The translations under genes and the position numbers were made by a program. This document shows, piece after piece, positions 1 through 5,272 of a DNA stretch of 5,272 bases (its first letter is position 1; every line of letters starts with the position of its first letter). The stretch lies in assembly GCA_022865965.1 (NCBI GenBank), contig JALHTS010000221.1, positions 1 to 5,272 of the forward strand, given 5' to 3'. The stretch is from Ignavibacteriaceae bacterium. Its GTDB lineage: Bacteria; Bacteroidota; Ignavibacteria; Ignavibacteriales; Ignavibacteriaceae. A model generated the notes under the pieces. The model saw only the letters and a program-made list of their open reading frames with translations. It was not told the DNA's origin and did not search any database.

Positions 1-370
1 CAGAGCAATAAATCAGTATGGAACGGGAAATTGGTCTGATACGTTTAAATTTAAGACTATGTTAGATCCATCATCGGTGGCAAATGAAATTAGTAGCATA
101 GCTGATGATTATTTATTGGAGCAGAATTACCCTAATCCATTTAATCCAACAACGATGATAAGATTTAATTTATCTGAAGCTGGAATAGTAAGTTTAAAAA
201 TTTATAATTTACTCGGACAGGAAGTTGCAAGTCTTATTAACAGCGAATTTTATAATAGTGGTTCTTATGAACTAAATTTTGATGCATCCAATCTTCCAAG
301 TGGAATTTATTTTTACAGAATAAATGCGAATGAATTCTCCGCTTCGAAGAAAATGATTTTAATTAAGTAA
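1..370 (+). CDS. C-terminal end of a T9SS-secreted protein (5' end outside window)
   Basis: The reading frame is open from base 2 to the TAA at 368-370, so the gene begins left of the window and the ATG at 59 is internal. The first 19 residues before that Met (RAINQYGTGNWSDTFKFKT) look like the last strands of a fibronectin type III domain. A short linker follows. From base 116 to the stop comes an approximately 84-residue type A T9SS sorting domain: it opens with LEQNYPNPFNPTT and continues with the usual KIYNLLGQEV, LPSGIYFYRI and KKMILIK segments. In this family the tail directs a periplasmic intermediate to the outer-membrane T9SS, where it is cleaved and the cargo is released or anchored to the surface. 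The catalytic or binding part of the protein lies outside the window, so its function cannot be named. The terminator just downstream suggests this is the last gene of its transcript. Confidence 0.9.
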   Translation, partial: RAINQYGTGNWSDTFKFKTMLDPSSVANEISSIADDYLLEQNYPNPFNPTTMIRFNLSEAGIVSLKIYNLLGQEVASLINSEFYNSGSYELNFDASNLPSGIYFYRINANEFSASKKMILIK

Positions 371-377
371 TATCTGC

Positions 378-409
378 AAGCCCGGCTCATCGAATCGGGC
401 TTTTTATTT
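378..409 (+). terminator. Rho-independent terminator after the T9SS-tail gene
   Basis: AAGCCCG at 378-384 pairs perfectly with CGGGCTT at 396-402, and a G-T pair could extend the stem by one. The loop is 9-11 bases. The right arm runs into a T-rich tract (TTTTT, A, TTT) ending at 409. The hairpin starts 7 bases after the stop codon at 370. It is GC-rich in an AT-rich background, so it is a convincing intrinsic terminator. It separates the left-edge gene from the lipoprotein gene at 433, which must therefore have its own promoter or depend on readthrough. Confidence 0.85.
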
Positions 410-432
410 CCTGCCATAAAATATTTTGTATT

Positions 433-3417
433 ATGAAAACAAAAATCTTTTTTACAGTTTTTATCCTATCTATTTTGTTGGTCAACTGTTCAACGGTTAA
501 AGAATTAACTTTAGAAGAGAAATTTCTTTTAAAGAAAAATGAATTCACGGAAAAATTTGATATATATAAAGCAGATAATAATCTTCCCCGCAACACAAAA
601 ATTGAATTGATAAATGTTGATTACGAAGCCAAAGTAATAAACATTGATTTCAACAGAGATTTTTCTTTCATTCCTTTAAGAGAAAATAATGTGCAGAAAA
701 TATATTCAGAGGTTAAGACATTATTCGGTGAACAATTCTCTGACTACTATTTTGTTATTTCATCAATGAAATATCCTATTGAAGAATTAATACCAAATTA
801 TTACCGATCTGATGAGAATAAAATTGATGAAAGTCGCCTTCCAAAACAAAGTGTAGATAAAAGAATTCCTGTTGTACAAAATCTGAGCAAGAAATATAAC
901 GCTGCAAATGGTTTAGATAAGATGAATATTCTTCTTTGGCAAAGCCACGGCTGGTATTATGATAACAAAGAAAAACGATGGGAATGGCAGCGTCCAAGAA
1001 TATTCCAAACGATAGAGGATTTACTTCCAACATCTTTTACAATTCCTTACCTGATACCAATGCTTGAAAACTCTGGTGCAAATGTATTTGTTCCCCGCGA
1101 AAGAGATATTCAGCTTAATGAAGTAATAGTTGATAATGATTTTAACATTGATAATTCGTATATCGAAAAATCAGCCGGCGGCAATCAATGGAAGAATTCT
1201 CAAGTACCCGGATTCGGAATGAAAGAGAAAATTATAAGAGGAAATGAAAATCTGTTTACGATGGGAACAAGCAGATATATTCTTTCTTCATCTGAAGAAA
1301 CAGCATCAGTTTATTGGTTACCGAATATTCCTGAAACAGGGGAGTACGCAGTTTATATTTCATATTTATCTTCCCTAGGAAATGTTAGTGATGCTAATTA
1401 TACTGTTCATCATTTGGGAGGAACTACTGAGTTTTCGGTAAATCAAAAAATCGGCGGCAGTACATGGATTTATCTTGGTACATTCAAATTCAAACAGGGA
1501 AAATATAATAATCAAAGTGTGGTTTTAACTAATAAAAGTCCTGAGCCAAATAAAGTTATTTCTGCTGATGCAGTAAGATTCGGTGGTGGAATGGGTATTG
1601 TCGAGCGTGAAGGACAAATAAGCGGAAGACCAAAGTTTATGGAAGGTGCTCGCTATTGGCTTCAGTTTGCTGGTATGCCGGATACAATTGTATATAACTT
1701 GAATAATGATCTTGATGACTATAAAGATGATTACCAATCCCGTGCTGAATATGGTAATTACTTATATGGCGCTCCTTTCGGGCCGAATAGAAAACGTGAT
1801 GAAAAAGGACTTGGAATTCCTATTGATGTTTCTCTTTCCTGGCATACTGATGCAGGTACAACACGAAATGATACCGTAATCGGCACACTTATGATTTACA
1901 GCATTCCCGGAATGGATTCACTTCATATTTTTCCGGATAGTGTTTCAAGATTAGCTAATCGTGATCTCTCTGACATAGTTCAAACACAAATTGTTGAAGA
2001 CTTAAGATTTAAATATGATTCTGTCTGGACAAGAAGACAATTAATGAATTCCTTATACAGTGAGGCAGCACGTCCCAATTTTCCATCAATGCTTCTTGAA
2101 CTTCTTTCTCATCAAAACTTTTTTGATATGAAGTTTGCACTCGATCCGCGTTTTAAATTTGATGCGTCTCGTGCAATTTATAAAGGCATTCTTAAGTTTT
2201 TATCCAATCAACATAATTATGACTTTATAGTTCAGCCTTTACCTGTTACTAGTTTTTCTGCCGAGTTGATGAATGAAGGAAAAGTTCATTTAAAGTGGAA
2301 AGCAAAACCGGATGAACTTGAACCAACAGCTAATCCTGAGAAGTATATCGTTTATACAAAATTGAATGATGGCGGTTTTGATAATGGAAAATTAGTTACA
2401 ACAAATCAACTGGTAATTGATAATATCGAAGAAGGGAAGATATACAGTTATAAAGTTACAGCAGTTAACAAGGGCGGTGAAAGTTTTCCTTCAGAAATAT
2501 TATCGGTTGGCTGGTTAGGTGAAAATTCAGAGATTGCTTTAATAGTTAATGGATTTGATAGAGTTTCACCCGCTGCATCTTTTGAATCAAAAACATTTTC
2601 GGGATTTACAGATTTTATTGATGAAGGTGTCCCATATAAATATGATCTGGGTTATTCCGGTACTCAATACAATTTTGATCCGGATTCTAAATGGGAAACT
2701 GACGATAAACCGGGTCACGGTGCAAGCAGTTCTGATTATGAAACTAAAATAATTGCTGGCAATACTTTTGATTTTCCTTACGTTCACGGTAAAGCTTTGA
2801 TGCAAAATGGATTATCCTTTTGTTCAGTTAGCAAATCATCTTTTATGGATGGAAATATTAATCTTAGCAATTATAATTATGTTGATTTAATACTCGGTGA
2901 GCAGAAGAGAACTCCAATGGCGAAATATCAGAATCAAACCGAGTTTGAAGCTTTTCCGGTTGAGTTGCAGAACAGGCTTAGAGATTATCTTAATTCCGGT
3001 GGAAATTTATTTTTAAGCGGAGCTTACATAGCTTCCGATTTGTATGATGCTAAGGATGACAGTAGTTCAATTAAATTTGCAAATGAGGTGTTGAAATATA
3101 ATCTGAGAACAGGACACGCAGTTAAAACTGGAAAGCTATTTTCAGTAAATGAAAATTTTATATCTAAAGATTCTTCTTTAGAATTTAATACAAGCTTTAG
3201 TGATTCCATTTATAAAGTTGAAGCTCCGGATGCAATTGCAGGGATAAATGACGGGGAAATTTTATTAAGATATTCAGAAAATAATTTCAGCGCTGCTGTT
3301 GGTTATAAAGGTGATTATGGAGTAGTTGCTTTAGGTTTTCCGTTTGAAACAATACTTGGAGAGAAGCAGAGGATTACATTAATGAAAGCTGTAATCAATT
3401 ATTTGAATGTAAAATAA
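433..3417 (+). CDS. Lipoprotein: split Amidase_3-type N-acetylmuramoyl-L-alanine amidase with golvesin-like, FnIII and GATase-like domains
   Basis: Complete, 994 residues. The start at 433 is supported by the lipoprotein signal it opens: MKTK, a hydrophobic run, then LLVNC with C19 as the likely lipidated cysteine (Asn at -1 is unusual). Residues about 50-125 weakly resemble a GerMN-type domain. Residues about 163-230 resemble the first half of Amidase_3: strand ILLWQSHGW (H172), E184, and ENSGANVFVPRERD at 212-225. Residues about 231-388 form a golvesin/xanthan-lyase-like beta domain (YWLPNIPETGEYAVYISY, NQKIGGSTWIYLGTF, ADAVRFGGG). The amidase then resumes at about 395-592: SRAEYGN at 436-442, SLSWHTD with H471, and LLELLSHQN with E556. 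H172, E184 and H471 are the candidate zinc ligands and E556 the candidate catalytic Glu. FnIII covers about 604-695. Residues about 698-994 are an alpha/beta domain (VDLILGEQ, GGNLFLSGAYIASDL, VVALGFPF) of glutamine-amidotransferase-like shape. Relatives are commonly labelled xanthan lyase or golvesin C-terminal-like proteins; no polysaccharide-lyase catalytic domain is visible. Expected role: murein amide cleavage at the outer membrane. Domain assignments are from recalled motifs. Confidence 0.82.
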   Translation: MKTKIFFTVFILSILLVNCSTVKELTLEEKFLLKKNEFTEKFDIYKADNNLPRNTKIELINVDYEAKVINIDFNRDFSFIPLRENNVQKIYSEVKTLFGEQFSDYYFVISSMKYPIEELIPNYYRSDENKIDESRLPKQSVDKRIPVVQNLSKKYNAANGLDKMNILLWQSHGWYYDNKEKRWEWQRPRIFQTIEDLLPTSFTIPYLIPMLENSGANVFVPRERDIQLNEVIVDNDFNIDNSYIEKSAGGNQWKNSQVPGFGMKEKIIRGNENLFTMGTSRYILSSSEETASVYWLPNIPETGEYAVYISYLSSLGNVSDANYTVHHLGGTTEFSVNQKIGGSTWIYLGTFKFKQGKYNNQSVVLTNKSPEPNKVISADAVRFGGGMGIVEREGQISGRPKFMEGARYWLQFAGMPDTIVYNLNNDLDDYKDDYQSRAEYGNYLYGAPFGPNRKRDEKGLGIPIDVSLSWHTDAGTTRNDTVIGTLMIYSIPGMDSLHIFPDSVSRLANRDLSDIVQTQIVEDLRFKYDSVWTRRQLMNSLYSEAARPNFPSMLLELLSHQNFFDMKFALDPRFKFDASRAIYKGILKFLSNQHNYDFIVQPLPVTSFSAELMNEGKVHLKWKAKPDELEPTANPEKYIVYTKLNDGGFDNGKLVTTNQLVIDNIEEGKIYSYKVTAVNKGGESFPSEILSVGWLGENSEIALIVNGFDRVSPAASFESKTFSGFTDFIDEGVPYKYDLGYSGTQYNFDPDSKWETDDKPGHGASSSDYETKIIAGNTFDFPYVHGKALMQNGLSFCSVSKSSFMDGNINLSNYNYVDLILGEQKRTPMAKYQNQTEFEAFPVELQNRLRDYLNSGGNLFLSGAYIASDLYDAKDDSSSIKFANEVLKYNLRTGHAVKTGKLFSVNENFISKDSSLEFNTSFSDSIYKVEAPDAIAGINDGEILLRYSENNFSAAVGYKGDYGVVALGFPFETILGEKQRITLMKAVINYLNVK

Positions 3418-3430
3418 TAATTCACATTTT

Positions 3431-3508
3431 ATCTTTGCGTGAAAAGTATTTCTTGTTTCAAAAAGTTCTCGCAAAGCTCGCAAAGATTTTCTCACAGAGA
3501 GCGCAAAG
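3431..3508. repeat. CGCAAAG repeat cluster in the convergent intergenic gap
   Basis: The 93-base gap between the two convergent stop codons carries CGCAAAG three times in direct orientation (3470-3476, 3479-3485, 3502-3508) and once inverted (CTTTGCG at 3433-3439). The inverted copy extends to a perfect 9-base inverted repeat: ATCTTTGCG at 3431-3439 with CGCAAAGAT at 3479-3487, loop 39 bases. The plus-strand right arm runs into TTTTC, so it could act as a weak terminator for the lipoprotein gene, but no short strong terminator hairpin is present on either strand. From memory, similar CGCAAAG/CTTTGCG strings occur as dispersed intergenic repeats in Bacteroidota and other phyla. Whether this family is dispersed in this genome cannot be seen from one window. 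Confidence 0.6.
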
Positions 3509-3510
3509 TT

Positions 3511-4638
3511 TTAACTCTTCAATCCGATTCCCGGATAGTCTGTCAGAACAACTTTTCCGTCAATAACTTTTATACCTTCGTACGGATCATTTGAAGTTAA
3601 TAAATTTCCATCAAGATCAGCCCAATCAACCATTGGCGAAAGTTGCGCTGCAGCGGAAATTGCACATGAAGTTTCAACCATACATCCAATCATAACTTTC
3701 ATATTTAGAGAGCGTGCAAGATTCAACATTTTATTAGCTTCACGCATCCCGGTACACTTCATCAGTTTAATATTGATGCCTGAATAAACTCCATAAGCTT
3801 TTACAACATCATCAATCCTTTGAATTGATTCATCTCCAATTATTGGCAGTGGAGAGTTCTCAGTCAGCCATGAAATATCATCAACTTGTTCTTTTGGCAT
3901 TGGCTGCTCTACAAATTCCACATTTCTTTCATTAAGCCAATTGATCATTTCAAGTGCAAACTCTTTATTCTTCCATCCTTGATTTACGTCAACAACAATC
4001 GGTTTATCAGTTATTGATCGAATTGTCTGAATCATTTCTTTATCGGTATCTCTGCCAAGTTTTACCTTAAGCACTTTAAATTCTTCTGCTTCTTTTACTT
4101 TTTGACGGACAACATCAGGTGTGTCAATTCCAATTGTGAATGATGTATAAGGAGTTTTTGTCTTATCATAACCCCATATCTTATACCAGGGCTGTTTCAT
4201 TATTTTACCGATTAAATCGTGTAAAGCAATATCAACAGACGCTTTTGCCGCAGTATTTTTCTTATTGATTGAATCAACATAGCTTAAAATGTTTTCCAGA
4301 TCAAAAGGATCTTTGAATTGTTCAAGATTAACTTTATTTAAAAAAGTTGCAACGGATTCCTGTGATTCACCGAGATAAGGAGGCATTGATGCTTCACCAT
4401 ATCCTTTGGTTCCCTCAAATTCAATTTCAGTAAGCATAACAGGAGTTGTTGTTCGTGAATGAACTGCAACCGTGAAAACGTGCTTCATTTCTAATGTAAA
4501 TGGTCTGTATGTTAATTTCATTTTTGATCCAAAATTTTTAATAAAATTTTTTGAAATACCGTTAGTGTGAAATCCGACTGCCAGCCCGCCTGCAATCAAT
4601 CCACCGGTTTTAATAAAATCTCTTCTGTTTTGCTTCAT
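3511..4638 (-). CDS. Tat-exported dipeptide epimerase (L-Ala-D/L-Glu epimerase), enolase superfamily
   Basis: Complete, 375 residues; the body from residue 40 (336 aa) is normal length for the family. It should interconvert L-Ala-D-Glu and L-Ala-L-Glu, a step in salvaging murein peptides. The muconate-lactonizing subgroup residues are all present: KVK at 191-193 (acid/base Lys 193), metal ligands D217 (VVDVNQGW), E244 (EQP) and D269 (GDES), and the second catalytic Lys at K291 (INIKLMK). The DxD at 341-343 (WADLDGN) is the feature that binds the dipeptide amino group in known L-Ala-D/L-Glu epimerases and separates them from other subgroup members. The N-terminus has a twin-arginine motif (NRRDFIK, residues 4-10) and a hydrophobic stretch at 11-23, predicting Tat export; no clear AxA cleavage site is seen, so it may remain membrane-anchored. 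The ATG at 4638 is favoured because it creates this signal. Met40 (base 4521) would give a cytoplasmic form. No Shine-Dalgarno is visible. The gene lies 62 bases downstream of the PIG-L-type gene on the same strand. Substrate specificity beyond the dipeptide epimerase class is inferred. Confidence 0.88.
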   Translation of the reverse strand: MKQNRRDFIKTGGLIAGGLAVGFHTNGISKNFIKNFGSKMKLTYRPFTLEMKHVFTVAVHSRTTTPVMLTEIEFEGTKGYGEASMPPYLGESQESVATFLNKVNLEQFKDPFDLENILSYVDSINKKNTAAKASVDIALHDLIGKIMKQPWYKIWGYDKTKTPYTSFTIGIDTPDVVRQKVKEAEEFKVLKVKLGRDTDKEMIQTIRSITDKPIVVDVNQGWKNKEFALEMINWLNERNVEFVEQPMPKEQVDDISWLTENSPLPIIGDESIQRIDDVVKAYGVYSGINIKLMKCTGMREANKMLNLARSLNMKVMIGCMVETSCAISAAAQLSPMVDWADLDGNLLTSNDPYEGIKVIDGKVVLTDYPGIGLKS

Positions 4639-4653
4639 AATAAATATTCAACG

Positions 4654-4688
4654 AATAATAATAATAAAAGAACAGACTGAAGTCTGTT
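4654..4688 (-). terminator. Possible intrinsic terminator of the PIG-L-type gene
   Basis: Read on the minus strand, AACAGAC (4688-4682) and GTCTGTT (4677-4671) form a perfect 7-base stem with a 4-base loop, followed by CTTTT and then a run of ATT units to 4654. It begins 12 bases after the stop of the right-edge gene and ends 15 bases before the start of the epimerase. The stem is short and AT-rich, so termination may be partial and the hairpin could instead tune expression of the downstream epimerase or protect an mRNA end. The plus-strand copy of the stem is not followed by a T tract, so the orientation is minus. The T-rich part is also a small AAT microsatellite (four units at 4654-4665 on the plus strand). 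Confidence 0.5.
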
Positions 4689-4700
4689 GTACGAAATCTT

Positions 4701-5272
4701 TTAATAATTTTCAGTTAATTTTCTCAATTCCATAGAATGTGAATAGAATTCTTCCAAAGTTAATTCCTTCAAATACATCATACCAAATGCAGATCTAATT
4801 CTAGGATGTTCATGTTTAATGAAGAAATCTTTTCCAAGACATCTTTTAATTGTTTGGAATTGATCTACCTGGATATTTTGAGCTAATCTGCAAAAAGGTC
4901 CGTCATATTCCCAGCTTGGAAAACTTGCAGCTTTTTGAGAGCCGTAACTATTCAGAAAACTATTTTCCATAATAGCCATTGAGTTAAGGCTAACCGGAAC
5001 ATAAATATTTGCCTCAGCCGGGTGGAAACGAAACCAAACATTTCTGTATCCCCAGACTTTTATATCTGAAATTCCCGTTTCCTTTTCATAAAGTTTTAAT
5101 GCTTCAGCAGTTGCCTGAAGAACTTTGTAATGAGTGTCAGGTCCGCTGCCTTCAGGATCAAGTGCTACTGTTACAATTGTAGGTTTGATTTGCTTTAGAA
5201 GTCCAAGAATAGGTAAAACGTCACGAGTCATTTCAGGGTTCTCTGTAAAAACATCTCCCTGATAAAATCCCA
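4701..5272 (-). CDS. C-terminal part of a PIG-L/LmbE-type protein, probably the NagB-like glucosamine-6-phosphate deaminase/PIG-L fusion (5' end outside window)
   Basis: The frame stays open from the stop at 4701-4703 to the right edge. Thirteen codons (GFYQGDVFTENPE) precede the Met at 5231, so that Met is internal. About 189 residues are visible. The segment VALDPEGSGPDTHYKVL fits the distal part of a PIG-L (LmbE) deacetylase fold, where the His of PDTH (bases 5130-5132) would be a zinc ligand. The proximal AHPDD-type motif would lie beyond the edge. The following region (VWGYRNVWFRFHPAEA, then FPSWEYDGPF and an HEHPRIRSAFGMMYLKE stretch) matches what I recall of the C-terminus of Bacteroidota proteins annotated as glucosamine-6-phosphate deaminase-like: an N-terminal NagB sugar-isomerase domain fused to a PIG-L domain, about 630-670 residues in total. 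The NagB half is outside the window, so that name rests on the C-terminal resemblance alone. A stand-alone PIG-L deacetylase is the alternative. Amino-sugar metabolism would suit its murein-related neighbours. Confidence 0.75.
   Translation of the reverse strand, partial: GFYQGDVFTENPEMTRDVLPILGLLKQIKPTIVTVALDPEGSGPDTHYKVLQATAEALKLYEKETGISDIKVWGYRNVWFRFHPAEANIYVPVSLNSMAIMENSFLNSYGSQKAASFPSWEYDGPFCRLAQNIQVDQFQTIKRCLGKDFFIKHEHPRIRSAFGMMYLKELTLEEFYSHSMELRKLTENY

Noticed and set aside
59..61. ATG at 59 as the start of a small 103-residue protein
   Set aside because: The frame is open to the window edge and the upstream residues look like the end of an FnIII domain. A free sorting tail without a signal peptide would make no sense.
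421..428. ATATTTTG just upstream of the lipoprotein gene, 7 of 8 matches to the Bacteroidota -7 promoter box TAnnTTTG
   Set aside because: It lies only four bases before the ATG, leaving almost no 5' leader, and no -33 element is evident at the right distance. In sequence this AT-rich, such a match is expected by chance.
1525..1737. Minus-strand and alternative-frame open frames inside the lipoprotein gene (for example 387-596, 776-1033, 1525-1737, 2549-2752, 2587-2805, 3024-3209)
   Set aside because: They lie almost wholly within a well-supported coding frame, have no recognisable domains, and their composition is that expected of shadow frames in AT-rich coding DNA.
433..3417. Annotation of the large gene as a xanthan lyase
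   Set aside because: Only the inserted beta domain resembles the xanthan-lyase/golvesin C-terminal module. No polysaccharide-lyase catalytic domain is visible, whereas amidase motifs are.
3431..3508. CGCAAAG repeats as a CRISPR array
   Set aside because: The repeat unit is only 7 bases, the spacing is irregular (9 and 23 bases between starts), one copy is inverted, and no spacer-length unique segments or cas genes are present.
4531..4553. AAAATTTT repeats within the start of the epimerase gene, considered as a regulatory palindrome
   Set aside because: They are explained by AT-rich Asn-Phe-Ile-Lys-Asn-Phe codons in the linker between signal and catalytic body.
5229..5231. Met at 5231 as the true start of the right-edge gene
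   Set aside because: The frame continues with plausible coding sequence (GFYQGDVFTENPE) to the window edge, and the PIG-L fold would lack its N-terminal half.

Overview
The window is about 5.3 kb of AT-rich DNA, fully coding apart from three short gaps. It looks like a chromosomal segment from the Bacteroidota/Ignavibacteriota side of the FCB group. Three things point there. The left-edge gene ends in a type IX secretion (T9SS) sorting tail with the NYPNPFNPTT motif common in Ignavibacteria-like genomes. The large gene is a lipoprotein of the 'xanthan lyase/golvesin-C' type widespread in Bacteroidota. The right-edge gene matches my recollection of the glucosamine-6-phosphate deaminase-like/PIG-L fusion typical of that phylum. 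No start is preceded by a clear Shine-Dalgarno sequence, which also fits.

Layout: (1) 1-370, plus strand, the 3' end of a secreted T9SS cargo protein, open at the left edge, followed by a clear rho-independent terminator. (2) 433-3417, plus strand, a complete 994-residue lipoprotein. I read it as a zinc N-acetylmuramoyl-L-alanine amidase of the Amidase_3 type whose catalytic fold is interrupted by a golvesin/xanthan-lyase-like beta domain, followed by a fibronectin III domain and an alpha/beta domain resembling class I glutamine amidotransferases. (3) 3418-3510, a convergent intergenic gap holding several CGCAAAG repeats. (4) 3511-4638, minus strand, an enolase-superfamily dipeptide (L-Ala-D/L-Glu) epimerase with a twin-arginine signal. 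(5) 4639-4700, a gap with a hairpin and T-rich run that could terminate the next gene. (6) 4701 to the right edge, minus strand, the C-terminal part of a PIG-L-type protein, probably the NagB-like/PIG-L fusion.

The three genes right of the first terminator form a plausible murein-turnover neighbourhood. The lipoprotein amidase would cut the MurNAc-L-Ala bond, the epimerase would convert the released L-Ala-D-Glu to L-Ala-L-Glu, and the deaminase/deacetylase-like protein would act on amino sugars. This link is inferred from gene content. The convergent arrangement and the terminator-like hairpin argue against a single operon. I see no mobile element, CRISPR array, tRNA or rRNA. The most unusual points are the domain-split amidase and the export signal on an epimerase whose studied relatives are cytoplasmic.
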